Notes: generated by a model from the letters alone, not told the origin. Positions 8,994-18,654 are shown, counted from the first letter of the stretch. The stretch: 64,000 nt of DNA from Arcicella rosea (GCF_040543805.1 NZ_JBEUMS010000015.1:62001-126000), one strand, 5' to 3'. Program-made: numbers and translations.

Positions 8994-9033
8994 GAAAATC
9001 AGCAAAAGCCTAATGCTTGATTTGCTGATTTTC
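8994..9033 (-). other. Hairpin in the atpE-atpF spacer
   Basis: Perfect 13-bp inverted repeat GAAAATCAGCAAA (8994-9006) / TTTGCTGATTTTC (9021-9033) with a 14-base loop. A second, weaker pairing follows at 9045-9050/9093-9098 (TGATTC/GAATCA), enclosing CCGA (9062-9065)/TCGG (9079-9082). There is no U tract, so it looks like an mRNA processing or stability element rather than a terminator. The 221-base spacer 8890-9110 has no credible gene. Confidence 0.65.
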
Positions 9034-9110
9034 AAATTTTGCTTTGATTCAGTTTTGACGACCGAGAAACTAGCTTTTTCGGAGATAAAATCGAATCAGT
9101 TGGTTTTGAA

Positions 9111-9356
9111 TTACTTCAACGTTACCAACAAACAGATTACCGCTGCGAAAAGAGCTACGGCTTCAACGAATGCTGCAACGATCAACATAGCACCTTGGAT
9201 TTTTCCAGAAGCTTCAGGTTGACGAGCGATAGCTTCCATTGCAGAACCACCGATACGACCAATACCTAAACCAGCACCGATAGCTGCAACACCAGCACCT
9301 AAACCAGCAAGACCTAAACCTAAAGAAACTTCTCCTAAGATTGACAAAAGTGACAT
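9111..9356 (-). CDS. atpE: ATP synthase F0 subunit c
   Basis: An 81-residue hairpin of two membrane helices. The first is glycine and alanine rich (GLAGLGAGVAAIGAGLGIG); the polar loop is ARQPEASGKI; the second carries the ion-binding carboxylate E65 in AAFVEAVALF. The residue after the glutamate is Ala, not Ser or Thr, which favours protons over sodium. Lies between atpB and atpF; the hairpin spacer behind it may keep this high-copy subunit's message abundant. Confidence 0.96.
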   Translation of the reverse strand: MSLLSILGEVSLGLGLAGLGAGVAAIGAGLGIGRIGGSAMEAIARQPEASGKIQGAMLIVAAFVEAVALFAAVICLLVTLK

Positions 9357-9408
9357 AATTGTAATTGTTTATTTGTTAAATTAATTTGAAAAACGTTTGA
9401 ATAAAATA

Positions 9409-10488
9409 TTAATGATGATGCTCTTCAACGGCTGAACCAATATAAGTTGATGTCAACATTGTGAAGATATATGCTTGCAATAAAGCTACCAATAATTCGA
9501 TAAGGTTCATGAAAATTGAGAAACCAACGATGATTGGGCTAATTGCGATACTTTCAAAGATAAAGATTAATGAAATTAAGCTCAATAAGATGATGTGTCC
9601 TGCACTAATGTTAGCAAAAAGACGAACCATTAATGAGAAAGGTTTCATAAATAAACCGATAACCTCTACTGGTGTTAATAAAATCAATAACCATTTCGGT
9701 ACGCCCGGCATTGCAAAGATGTGTCCCCAATAAGTGCTTTTACCGTTAAGGTTAGTTACAAAGAAAGCAATTACGGCTAATACTAATGTTACTGCGATGT
9801 TACCTGTTAAGTTAGCGCCACCCGGTAATAAGCCTAAAAGGTTATTAATCCAGATAAAGAAAAACAATGTTAACAAATAAGGAGTGAAACGTCTGTAATG
9901 TTTTTCGCCAATGTTATTTTTTGCAATTTCATCACGAACAAAAATAATGATTGGTTCTAATAAAGACTGTAATCCTTTTGGAGCTTTTCCTTCACGTTCT
10001 TTATAACCTTTTGCTACAGATAAGAAAATGGTTAATAAAAGAACTGCACTAAGTAATAATGAAGCTACGTTTTTTGTGATTGAAAAATCATAAACCGTAG
10101 AACCATCTTCAGCAACAATATGGTGATGTTCTAACTTTAAACCTTCATAAGAAGCTGGTTCATGGTGTTCGTTTTTGAACTTACTTGAAGAGAATACTTT
10201 TAATCCATCTTTAGTGTAAACGATACAAGGCAAAGAAATTGAAACATGCGAATGTCCAATCGTAGCAAAGTGCCATTCGTGCTCATCACCGATGTGTTCA
10301 AGGATAAGTTTACCCGGCTCAAATTTTGCTTCGCCATGAGTTTCTTCATGCTTGCCTTCTACGGCTTCTGTGCTAGTTTCGATTGCTGGCGTAGCTGTTG
10401 TATCAGAACCATGCTCGTGCTGAGCAAAAGTTACCGAAGAGAACAAAAATAAAAAAGCTAAAATATTTGAAAAATACACTTTCTTCAT
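9409..10488 (-). CDS. atpB: ATP synthase F0 subunit a
   Basis: A 359-residue protein from ATG 10488 (a GTG directly before it is in frame). A signal-like N-terminus (ILAFLFLFSSVTFAQ) is followed by a His- and Glu-rich periplasmic extension of about 110 residues, usual in Bacteroidetes. The membrane core from about residue 145 contains the essential arginine in SLMVRLFANISAGHIILL and the C-terminal LLVALLQAYIFTMLT. It ends in EEHHH. The extended, histidine-rich N-terminus makes it longer than the roughly 270 residues of E. coli subunit a. It lies 52 bases before atpE. Confidence 0.95.
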   Translation of the reverse strand: MKKVYFSNILAFLFLFSSVTFAQHEHGSDTTATPAIETSTEAVEGKHEETHGEAKFEPGKLILEHIGDEHEWHFATIGHSHVSISLPCIVYTKDGLKVFSSSKFKNEHHEPASYEGLKLEHHHIVAEDGSTVYDFSITKNVASLLLSAVLLLTIFLSVAKGYKEREGKAPKGLQSLLEPIIIFVRDEIAKNNIGEKHYRRFTPYLLTLFFFIWINNLLGLLPGGANLTGNIAVTLVLAVIAFFVTNLNGKSTYWGHIFAMPGVPKWLLILLTPVEVIGLFMKPFSLMVRLFANISAGHIILLSLISLIFIFESIAISPIIVGFSIFMNLIELLVALLQAYIFTMLTSTYIGSAVEEHHH

Positions 10489-10596
10489 CACGGCTTCTTG
10501 GAAGTATATGGTTGTTTTTTGAATATGCTTGTAATAAAAACTTTATCGTTTCGAGTGATAATCAACGCTTTACAAATAAAAGTATTGAAAACTCCT

Positions 10597-10956
10597 CTAA
10601 AAGTGTCGCAAGTTACGATACAATCCGTAAATTTCAAACCCTGTGTAACATAAATAGAGTACAAAAAAATTGGTAATAAAGATATAGATGTCTTTTGTAC
10701 CCATGTAAGCAATTACTCCTACGAAAATCAGACTAAGAATTAATCGGGTTACAATCCCTCCTAAATAGAACTGAACAAAGTTTTCACGATTGTTAGCAAA
10801 ACCTAATTGGGCAAGTAAATGATTAAGGTAAGAAACCGCAAAAAAGAAAGCCAAAATAATCCATTTATACTCATGGAGATATTGGGAAAGTCCTATTTGA
10901 GGGGAAAAATAAAATATCAAACCCAAGCCAATTGTCAGGATAATAATTCTGAGCAT
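10597..10956 (-). CDS. AtpI-like small membrane protein ahead of atpB
   Basis: A 119-residue protein with four hydrophobic segments, spaced like the small accessory proteins encoded before F0 genes. A longer start at 11031 exists, but ATG 10956 is preferred because a perfect -7 box lies 16 bases upstream and would otherwise be inside the gene. Charged residues are few (LGFANNRENFVQFYLGGI between helices 2 and 3). Function as an ATP-synthase assembly factor is inferred from position, size and topology; the sequence itself is not a clear AtpI match. Confidence 0.6.
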   Translation of the reverse strand: MLRIIILTIGLGLIFYFSPQIGLSQYLHEYKWIILAFFFAVSYLNHLLAQLGFANNRENFVQFYLGGIVTRLILSLIFVGVIAYMGTKDIYIFITNFFVLYLCYTGFEIYGLYRNLRHF

Positions 10957-10971
10957 AATCAATAATTTTTG

Positions 10972-10979
10972 CAAAGGTA
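10972..10979 (-). promoter_or_regulatory. -7 box of the ATP synthase operon promoter
   Basis: Minus-strand TACCTTTG fits the Bacteroidetes consensus TAnnTTTG. Transcription would begin about 9 bases before ATG 10956, which decides the start of the first gene. The -33 element is weak. Confidence 0.6.
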
Positions 10980-11073
10980 GGGAAAGACTAACTTTCAGAA
11001 AAGGAGAATCATAAAAAAAGCTAATCAACAAATACGTTGACTAGCTTTTTCTATCCAAAAAGTGAAAAATATA

Positions 11074-13581
11074 TTACTTTACTTGGTAAGTATGTTTAGC
11101 AATTCCGATTCCTCCATTATATGCAGTACCTTCTGCGACAATATTGATATTAGCTTTTGCATCTGTATTCCAATAAGTTACTGTTGCTTTTCCAGTAGAA
11201 TCCGTTTGTACATTAGGTGCCCAATGAAGCGTAGAACGAAAATCTGGACGAACATGTTCAGGCTTCTCTACATCGTATTTAGGTGCATAAAACTCTCTTG
11301 GAACATTGTAACCCAAACGTTTTTGTATCGATACGCCAATCGCTGGGTCTTTTGAGTAATCATAGTTTGGTCCGCCTCTTTTAGTAAGTACTGAAATTAC
11401 GCCATTCGATGCTCTTGAGCCAAAAATAGTAGCATCAGCACCTTTCAGTACATCTATTTGTTCTACATCACAAGGATTAATTCCTGTTAAAATATCTATA
11501 GAAGCAGGCATTCCGTCTAAAACAACTAATGGATCACTACTTAAACTAATAGAACTGATTCCTCTGATTACTACTTTATACCCACCGCTTCCATCAGACG
11601 ACACTTGTACTCCAGGCACTCTACCTTGCAACATTTGTAAAACATTGGTAGCTCCAGCACATAATCTATCATCAACTTTTAAAGTATTACTAGCCCGACC
11701 ATAAATTTTACGAGAATCCTGCGTTTCTTTTTTAGCTTTTACCACTACTTCATCAAGCATCTGAACTTTATTGAGCTTTAATTTCTTTTCAAGCTCAACA
11801 GCTTCTTTTGCTTTTTTCAGGAAATCAGCTAACTCTCTAGCATCAAACTCCATTGGATTAAAAGGTGTTTTAATGATTTGTACTTTAGGCGCATTTTTCT
11901 GAGCATCAATAGATACTTGCAGATTTTTACTTCCCTTTTCTTTCATTCCTTGAATAAAAACTTCTGTACTATCGTTAAAATCTATTCCATAAAAGCCATA
12001 ATTTCCTAAAGAATCAGCATTACTCATCAGAATTTGTGGTGAGCCTTTTTCACTTTTAAGCATTAAAGTAAGGCTTACATTATTGGCAGGTTTGCCATTC
12101 GGACGTAAAGCTTTTCCTGTAACATTTAAGCCAGTTTCTAAAATATGTTGAAAATTTGGTTTTCTATCTTCGATAATGTCTTTCCAAACAAATCTTCTCC
12201 AGCCTTGTGTCAACATCAAAATATCTAAATGGCGTGTTGCATTTTCATTATTTGATTCAAAATAATAAGCTGGTTGTTCAATTGTGCCTCTAATACTTGA
12301 ATAATATTCATTAGATTTTTTCTCAGCAATGTCTGAACTCAAGAGTAAGTAAGTCAATAAATTTTCTTGAAAAGCATTAGGAATTACTTGATTACCATCG
12401 GTAACAGCTACCGAAAAATCTCCTTTAACAGGTTTCCCTTCCTTATCGGTCGCTTCTATATTGAGCGTTACTTTTTCTCTACTTTTATAGATTCCTTTGT
12501 CCGAACTGATTTTCAGATTTATCTGCTTATTCTTATTCACAAAAGCGATGCGTTCGCATACTGGTTCGCCTTTTGAATCGAACAGTGTAATTTGTACAAT
12601 TCCATCGTCTGGAATTCTATCTTTTGGGATACTAATTCCAAACGATTTCAATTTTTCAGAACCTTTTGCCACAAAACAAATTTGTCCTTTTTGTTGAGCA
12701 ACAATCACTACTTCCTTCGCTTTTTCAGCAGGAATTGGCGTACTATTTGAAATAAAAACTTTGATTTTCTCTTTATTAGAAAGGTTATCAATTGCCATTG
12801 TATAACCTTGTTCATATACTTTTGGCAAAGGAAAAGGCTTTAATGTACCGTCTTTTTGTTTGATATATGCGGTATAAGTATCTAAATTTTCAGGAATAAA
12901 GCTAAAATATCCCATTCCCAAATGTTCTGAACTAAATGCCGTGACGGTGTCTTTGGAACTGCTTAATACAAAACCTTCGCTTTCAACGCCTTTTCCTGCA
13001 ATATTAACGGCTTTAAAACCTACTCTTGAAGAAATTCCAATGACTAAGTTTCCTCCTTCTGGAAAAAACTGAAAATCTGCTACTTCTGATAATTTGTTGG
13101 CATTACTTTCTGTAAGGCGATTTTGGGTAGTTCCTTGCCAAATTTTCACTTCTTGTCTGAAAAAGAATTCTTCAGAGAAGTTTCGCATATAACTGGTATA
13201 AGCTCTGATTTGGTAGCTCCCTTCTTCTAAAGAATCAGGAAGTGCAATGTCCCCAAAAGTTGAACCATCGCATTTCAAAGTACGCTGGATAATTATTTTC
13301 CCTTTCGATTCGTCAATCAAATCAACATAAAGTACTCTACTTACTGAATCAATCCTATGATAAGTAGCATCAAATAAATACCCTTTAAACCAAATGGTTT
13401 CACCAGCCATATAGTAAGGCTTGTCGAGATGTAAATAGACTTTTTCTTGTGGATTTTCGTGATGGTATTTTTCAAATTTTGCGACTAATTTTTCAATGAA
13501 GTCGTTACCATCTTCGGTAAAGGTAAAAGCAGAAGTTGTAATTAGGATTAAAGATAATAAGGTAAACAGTTTTCGATTCAT
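11074..13581 (-). CDS. Exported MG2-type protein with TonB plug domain but no barrel
   Basis: An 835-residue protein from ATG 13581, which puts a signal peptide (LFTLLSLILITTSAF) at the N-terminus; an in-frame start at 13620 is less likely. Residues about 40-150 resemble the macroglobulin MG2 fold (EKVYLHLDKPYYMAGETIWF). A long beta-rich middle contains further Ig-like repeats and a CarboxypepD-like segment. Near residues 640-730 is a TonB plug domain (NVLQMLQGRVPGVQV, VVIRGISS, PLVVLDGMPA, ASNGVISVLTKRG). About 95 residues follow, far too few for a 22-strand barrel. Such plug-bearing MG2 proteins occur in Bacteroidetes; their role is not established. Confidence 0.78.
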   Translation of the reverse strand: MNRKLFTLLSLILITTSAFTFTEDGNDFIEKLVAKFEKYHHENPQEKVYLHLDKPYYMAGETIWFKGYLFDATYHRIDSVSRVLYVDLIDESKGKIIIQRTLKCDGSTFGDIALPDSLEEGSYQIRAYTSYMRNFSEEFFFRQEVKIWQGTTQNRLTESNANKLSEVADFQFFPEGGNLVIGISSRVGFKAVNIAGKGVESEGFVLSSSKDTVTAFSSEHLGMGYFSFIPENLDTYTAYIKQKDGTLKPFPLPKVYEQGYTMAIDNLSNKEKIKVFISNSTPIPAEKAKEVVIVAQQKGQICFVAKGSEKLKSFGISIPKDRIPDDGIVQITLFDSKGEPVCERIAFVNKNKQINLKISSDKGIYKSREKVTLNIEATDKEGKPVKGDFSVAVTDGNQVIPNAFQENLLTYLLLSSDIAEKKSNEYYSSIRGTIEQPAYYFESNNENATRHLDILMLTQGWRRFVWKDIIEDRKPNFQHILETGLNVTGKALRPNGKPANNVSLTLMLKSEKGSPQILMSNADSLGNYGFYGIDFNDSTEVFIQGMKEKGSKNLQVSIDAQKNAPKVQIIKTPFNPMEFDARELADFLKKAKEAVELEKKLKLNKVQMLDEVVVKAKKETQDSRKIYGRASNTLKVDDRLCAGATNVLQMLQGRVPGVQVSSDGSGGYKVVIRGISSISLSSDPLVVLDGMPASIDILTGINPCDVEQIDVLKGADATIFGSRASNGVISVLTKRGGPNYDYSKDPAIGVSIQKRLGYNVPREFYAPKYDVEKPEHVRPDFRSTLHWAPNVQTDSTGKATVTYWNTDAKANINIVAEGTAYNGGIGIAKHTYQVK

Positions 13582-13694
13582 ACGTTTAGGTGGTTTAATT
13601 TTATCGTTAAAACGTTCCAAATATGCAATTTGGTGTTTACAAACGCAATTATTTTATGATAGATGGAGTGATTTAATAGTTAAATAAAGTACAT

Positions 13695-13738
13695 AAAAAA
13701 AGATGACTCCAATTGTTTACAATTGAAGCCATCTTTTT
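13695..13738 (-). terminator. Terminator of the DUF177-to-accC operon
   Basis: Near-perfect stem, left arm AAAAAGATGACTCCAATT, right arm AATTGAAGCCATCTTTTT, two mismatches, 6-base loop, U-rich tail on the minus strand, 21 bases after the accC stop. Confidence 0.85.
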
Positions 13739-13759
13739 GTTTATTAATAATGAATAATT

Positions 13760-15103
13760 TTACAAATTACTCAAGTCGAAACCATCCATAAAGGCAGTGG
13801 TAAAGTTACCAGATTTAAAACGTTCGTCATCCATCAATTTAATGTGGAATGGAATAGTTGTTTTAATTCCTTCGATAACAAATTCTTGCAAAGCACGCTT
13901 CATACGAAGTAATACTTCTTCACGAGTTTGTCCAGATACGATTACTTTCGCAATCATAGAGTCGTAGTTTGGTGGAATAGTATAGCCAGAATACACATGA
14001 CTATCAATTCTTACCCCACGACCGCCCGGAAGGTGCAAGTTGGTAATTTTTCCTGGAGATGGACGGAAACCATTTTTAGGATCTTCAGCATTGATACGAC
14101 ATTCTAAAGCAAATAATTTAGGGAAATAATTTTGTCCCGAAATAGCTTCACCTGCCGCTACTTTGATTTGTTCCTTGATTAAGTCAAAATCCGTAACTTC
14201 TTCAGTAATTGGATGTTCTACTTGAATACGAGTATTCATTTCCATAAAGTAGAAATCTCCGTTTTTGTCAACCAAAAACTCAATTGTACCAGCTCCTTCG
14301 TAACCGATAGCTGCAGCACCTTTGATAGCGGCTTCACCCATTCTAGCTCTTAACTCTGGAGTAAGTGCTGGTGAAGGAGTTTCTTCACATAATTTTTGGT
14401 GACGACGTTGAATAGAACAATCACGTTCAGATAAGTGACACACTGTACCGAATTGGTCTCCAACAATTTGAATTTCAATATGGCGAGGTTCTTCAACATA
14501 TTTTTCCATGTAAAGACCATCATTTCCAAATGCTGCTGCTGATTCAGTTTTAGCATCTGTCCATAACTTATCAAATTCTTCTTCTTGACGAATGATTCTC
14601 ATACCACGTCCACCACCACCAGCAGTTGCTTTGATGATAACAGGATATTTAATGTCTTTCGCTAGTTTTTTTGCTTCTTCAACAGTATCAATCAAACCAT
14701 CAGAACCAGGAATTACTGGAACGCCTGATTTTTTCATAGTTTCTTTAGCTGTTGCTTTATCACCCATCGAATTGATTTGATCGGCGGTAGCTCCAATAAA
14801 TTTGATGCCATATTCAGCACAAATTCTTGAAAACTCAGCATTTTCAGATAAGAAACCATATCCTGGATGAATCGCATCAGCACCAGTAACTTCAGCCGCT
14901 GAAATGATGGCAGGAATATTTAAGTAAGATTGACGACTTGGCGGTGGACCAATGCAAACAGCTTCATCAGCAAATTTTACATGAAGGCTTTCACGATCGG
15001 CAGTTGAATAAACGGCCACCGTTTTGATGCCCATTTCTTTACAAGTCCTGATGATGCGAAGAGCAATCTCACCTCGGTTGGCAATTAATATTTTTTTAAA
15101 CAT
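13760..15103 (-). CDS. accC: Acetyl-CoA carboxylase, biotin carboxylase subunit
   Basis: A 447-residue ATP-grasp enzyme that carboxylates the biotin on AccB using bicarbonate and ATP, the first step of fatty acid synthesis. It shows the N-terminal KILIANRGEIALRIIRTCKE, the glycine loop ATAGGGGRGMRI, and the catalytic-site signature FMEMNTRIQVEHPITEEV. Length is normal for the family. It is the last gene of the operon, 85 bases after accB. Confidence 0.97.
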   Translation of the reverse strand: MFKKILIANRGEIALRIIRTCKEMGIKTVAVYSTADRESLHVKFADEAVCIGPPPSRQSYLNIPAIISAAEVTGADAIHPGYGFLSENAEFSRICAEYGIKFIGATADQINSMGDKATAKETMKKSGVPVIPGSDGLIDTVEEAKKLAKDIKYPVIIKATAGGGGRGMRIIRQEEEFDKLWTDAKTESAAAFGNDGLYMEKYVEEPRHIEIQIVGDQFGTVCHLSERDCSIQRRHQKLCEETPSPALTPELRARMGEAAIKGAAAIGYEGAGTIEFLVDKNGDFYFMEMNTRIQVEHPITEEVTDFDLIKEQIKVAAGEAISGQNYFPKLFALECRINAEDPKNGFRPSPGKITNLHLPGGRGVRIDSHVYSGYTIPPNYDSMIAKVIVSGQTREEVLLRMKRALQEFVIEGIKTTIPFHIKLMDDERFKSGNFTTAFMDGFDLSNL

Positions 15104-15188
15104 GATTCAATTTGAGCATTTGAAAACTTGAGAATCTATAACTTGAAATCAACATTTAGAAATGTTTTCAACCTATTCAATTTTCAAA

Positions 15189-15674
15189 TTAAGCCAGTTC
15201 TACAACAAATAATGGTTGGTCAAATTCAACTGGCGTTGCATTTTCAACCAATATTTCAACAATTTTACCTGAAATTTCAGACTCAATTTCATTGAATAAT
15301 TTCATCGCTTCAATGATACAAACGGTTTTACCTTTTGCGATTTCTTTTCCTATTTCAACAAAAGAAGGTGAATCAGGACCAGCAGAACGATAGAACGTTC
15401 CAATCATTGGTGATTTGATAGTTACTCTATTAGCAGCAACTACAGGAGCGGCAGCTGGAGCAGCTGGTGCCGCAGGAGCAGCCGAAGACGCAGCAGGAGC
15501 TGCTGCTGGAGCAGGAGCCGCAGCCACAACTTGTGGAGCCGCAACTTGCTGTATTACTGGCGCTGCACCATAACGTTTCACAGATAATTTTAACTCCGAC
15601 GTTTCGATGTTTACTTCATCAAGCGTTGATTGTGCAATAAAATCAAGGAGCTTCTGAATTTCTTTATTTTCCAT
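15189..15674 (-). CDS. accB: Acetyl-CoA carboxylase, biotin carboxyl carrier protein
   Basis: A 161-residue protein: an N-terminal helical region, a flexible linker of Ala and Pro (about residues 45-80), and a C-terminal biotinyl domain with the biotin-accepting lysine in IIEAMKLFNEIESE. It carries carboxybiotin between AccC and the carboxyltransferase. Lies 19 bases after efp, a common pairing. Confidence 0.97.
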   Translation of the reverse strand: MENKEIQKLLDFIAQSTLDEVNIETSELKLSVKRYGAAPVIQQVAAPQVVAAAPAPAAAPAASSAAPAAPAAPAAAPVVAANRVTIKSPMIGTFYRSAGPDSPSFVEIGKEIAKGKTVCIIEAMKLFNEIESEISGKIVEILVENATPVEFDQPLFVVELA

Positions 15675-15693
15675 GTTTGGACTGTTATAGGGA

Positions 15694-16257
15694 TTACTTT
15701 ACTCTTTCAGCGTACTCATAAGTACGAGTATCAACTTTAATTTTTTCGTCTGTTTGAATGAATAATGGTACGATAATCGTTGCACCGGTTTCCACTGTAG
15801 CTGGTTTTTTAGGAGAATTGGCTGTATCACCTTTAATACCTGGTTCAGTATAAGTTACTACTAATTCTACAAATGGAGGCATCTCGCAAGAGATTGGCAA
15901 TTCAGTTTCAGCATTAATTAGGATTTCAACTTCTTGTCCTTCTTTCATCAAATCAGCTGCTTCAACCATTTCTTTATTAAGCGTGATTTGCTCGAAAGTG
16001 ATATTGTCCATAAAAGTAAAACCAAATTCTTCAGCATAAAGATATTGGAATACTCTACGCTCAACACGTACAGGGAAAATATTTACCCCTGAGTTGAAAG
16101 TATTATCAATAACTTTTCCAGAAGTCAATGACTTTAATTTTGTTCTTACAAAAGCAGGTCCTTTACCTGGTTTCACGTGCAAGAATTCAATAATTGAAAA
16201 TAAATCATTATTGAATTTAATTACTAAACCGTTTTTGATGTCTGCAGTAGTTGCCAT
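15694..16257 (-). CDS. efp: Translation elongation factor P
   Basis: A 187-residue three-domain protein that rescues ribosomes stalled on polyproline. The tip loop of domain I reads KPGKGPAFVRTK, so the modifiable position is K32, as in lysine-type EF-P. The C-terminal signature is GDTANSPKKPATVETGATI, cut to the core. Precedes accB; the combination with lipid genes is usual in this phylum. Confidence 0.97.
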   Translation of the reverse strand: MATTADIKNGLVIKFNNDLFSIIEFLHVKPGKGPAFVRTKLKSLTSGKVIDNTFNSGVNIFPVRVERRVFQYLYAEEFGFTFMDNITFEQITLNKEMVEAADLMKEGQEVEILINAETELPISCEMPPFVELVVTYTEPGIKGDTANSPKKPATVETGATIIVPLFIQTDEKIKVDTRTYEYAERVK

Positions 16258-16442
16258 TTTTATTATTGATACTGAAAAGTAAATGTCGTAAAAACGAAAT
16301 CATTCAATCAATATCGCTATTATTTTTTAAATAAATTTTGTTTACTAAGAATAAAATATCCGCAAAATTAGTCTTTTATTAATAAATAGTAAAATAAATA
16401 AATATCAGAAATTTTGCGAGTAACATTGTTGGTCTAATTAGC

Positions 16443-17432
16443 TTAATAAGCCCATTTTAGATAGATACTACCCCAAGTAAACCCACCACCAAATGCTGCT
16501 AAAACAAGGTTGTCCCCTTTTTTTAGCTGTGATTCATACTCCCATAAACATAGTGGAATAGTTGCGGCAGTGGTATTGCCATACTTTTGGATAGTTAACA
16601 TTACTTTGTCGGGACCAATACCCATACGGTTTGCCGTAGCGTCAATAATTCTTTTATTGGCTTGATGTGGTACAAGAAAAGCAACATCTTCACCTGTTAA
16701 ATTATTACGTTCCATTATTTCAGCAGAAACGTCAGCCATTCTAGTTACAGCAAATTTAAAAACAGCCTGTCCTTCTTGGTGAATATAATGTTGACGCTGG
16801 TCAATTGTTTCGTGGGTTGGTGGATAAGCACTTCCTCCAGCTTTCTGTATTAAATGATTAGCCCCAGAACCATCTGATTTTAAAATAAAATCTTGAACGC
16901 CTAAGCCTTCTGTATTAGCTTCCAACAGCACAGCACCTGCACCATCGCCAAATAATACACAAGTAGTTCGGTCTGTATAATCAACAATAGAAGACATTTT
17001 ATCAGCACCTACCACAACAACTTTCTTGTATCGTCCAGCTTCAATAAACATTGCTCCTGTTACAAGTGCATTTAAAAAACCTGAACAAGCAGCAGCTAAG
17101 TCGTAAGAACCAACATGAGGAATACCCACTGCTTCACAAATAATATTGGCAGTTGCTGGGAAAAAATGGTCTGGAGATATGGTAGCACAAATTAATAAAT
17201 CAATTTCCTCTGGCTTAGTATTTGTTTTGGCTAACAAACCTTTAACTGCTTCTATTGCCATGACAGATGTCCCTTTACCTTCGCCACGTAGAATATGACG
17301 GGTTTTAATACCCGTTCGGCTCATTATCCATTCATCTGTGGTGTCAACAAATTTTGCAAGGTCATCGTTGGTCAATATATCTTCGGGTACATAACCTTGT
17401 ACTCCGGTAATTGCTGCAGTGATTTTGGTCAT
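16443..17432 (-). CDS. fabH: Beta-ketoacyl-ACP synthase III
   Basis: A 329-residue thiolase-fold enzyme that starts fatty acid chains from acetyl- or branched-CoA and malonyl-ACP. The catalytic triad is visible: Cys in DLAAACSGFLNAL, His in FLVPHQANKRIID, Asn in QKYGNTTAATIP. ATG 17432 gives the normal N-terminus (TKITAAITGVQGYVPEDIL); the in-frame start at 17477 adds an atypical extension. Follows plsX by 110 bases. Confidence 0.96.
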   Translation of the reverse strand: MTKITAAITGVQGYVPEDILTNDDLAKFVDTTDEWIMSRTGIKTRHILRGEGKGTSVMAIEAVKGLLAKTNTKPEEIDLLICATISPDHFFPATANIICEAVGIPHVGSYDLAAACSGFLNALVTGAMFIEAGRYKKVVVVGADKMSSIVDYTDRTTCVLFGDGAGAVLLEANTEGLGVQDFILKSDGSGANHLIQKAGGSAYPPTHETIDQRQHYIHQEGQAVFKFAVTRMADVSAEIMERNNLTGEDVAFLVPHQANKRIIDATANRMGIGPDKVMLTIQKYGNTTAATIPLCLWEYESQLKKGDNLVLAAFGGGFTWGSIYLKWAY

Positions 17433-17542
17433 GGTTATATGGGAAATGATCGAATGACAAAATGTTTGAAAAATCAAATCATGAAATTAGATTTTTGCAA
17501 ATAGATTATTCAAAACCTTAAATTCGCTCATTCTGTATTACT

Positions 17543-18481
17543 TTAAGCAAACGCTTTTTTAATTTTTTCAGTAAGCTTAGATTCAACAATGCGGTGGCAT
17601 AGATGAACCATGTTTTTGGTAGCAAGTGCCGACGAAGAACCATGGGCGATAACAACGTTTCCGTTTACGCCAATAATCGGACTGCCTCCTACGGCTTCAT
17701 AATTTGTTTGGTCTATGAAGTCGTCTTTAACGCCTCTTTCAGACAAGATTCCGTACAAAGATTCTCCCATTTTCAAGAGAATATTACCCGTAAAGCCATC
17801 CGTTACAATAACATCTGCTTTGGCTTTGAAGAAATCTTTTCCTTCGATGTTCCCAACGAAATTGATTTTTCTTTCTTCTTGGAGTAATTTATAGGCTTGC
17901 TGAACGATGACTGAACCTTTTTCTGGTTCTTCTCCAATATTCATTAAAGCAACTCTTGGAGATTCAATACCCATTGTAGCTTTTGCATAGATTGAACCTA
18001 AAATACCAAATTGTGCTAACATTTCAGGTTTTACATCGGCATTCGCACCAATGTCAAGAATCACCGCAAGGCTACCATCAATTTGAGGAGCAAAACCAGC
18101 AATTGGAGGACGTTGGATACCTTCTATCGTTTTGATAGAAAATAAAGAGCCAACCATCATTGCTCCTGTGTTGCCAGCAGAAGCAAAGACATCAATTACT
18201 CCTGTCTTTAAAAGTTTAAACCCAACTCCGATACTGGAATTGGGTTTAGACTGTAATGCTCTTACAGGATGTTCACCCATTTCTATTGTTTCATTAGCTT
18301 CCACAATTTCAATGTTAGAACCCGTAAAATTTTGGTTATCAATAATCTGCTGAATTACTGCTGTCTGGCCAATCAAAACGATGGTTACATCAGCTGGTAA
18401 TTCTTGAGCTGCCAATACTATTCCTTCAACGATAGCTTTTGGGGCGAAATCTCCACCCATTGCATCAATCCCTATCTTCAT
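17543..18481 (-). CDS. plsX: Phosphate acyltransferase
   Basis: A 312-residue enzyme making acyl-phosphate from acyl-ACP for phospholipid synthesis. It begins with the hallmark MKIGIDAMGGDFAPKAIVEG and contains FASAGNTGAMMVGSLF and VIVTDGFTGNILLKMGE. Lies in the widely conserved rpmF-plsX-fabH cluster, after rpmF with a 173-base spacer that may contain an internal promoter. Confidence 0.97.
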   Translation of the reverse strand: MKIGIDAMGGDFAPKAIVEGIVLAAQELPADVTIVLIGQTAVIQQIIDNQNFTGSNIEIVEANETIEMGEHPVRALQSKPNSSIGVGFKLLKTGVIDVFASAGNTGAMMVGSLFSIKTIEGIQRPPIAGFAPQIDGSLAVILDIGANADVKPEMLAQFGILGSIYAKATMGIESPRVALMNIGEEPEKGSVIVQQAYKLLQEERKINFVGNIEGKDFFKAKADVIVTDGFTGNILLKMGESLYGILSERGVKDDFIDQTNYEAVGGSPIIGVNGNVVIAHGSSSALATKNMVHLCHRIVESKLTEKIKKAFA

Positions 18482-18654
18482 TCAATTATTATTTTGTTAT
18501 TCATAAACAGAATGACAAAAATAACATTTTATGAAGTGTGAAACAGCGTTTTTGTTTGAAAATAGTTTTGAAAACTGATAGTTTTTTATCAAATGTTAGC
18601 TTGAATATTGATATTCAGCACATTATGTGATAGACAATTACCAAAATCAACTAA

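Noticed and set aside
8926..9222. Plus-strand gene between atpF and atpE
   Set aside because: It overlaps atpE antisense and lies over hairpin structure; no protein character.
10488..10712. Small membrane protein between the AtpI-like gene and atpB
   Set aside because: It overlaps the AtpI-like gene and lacks coding character.
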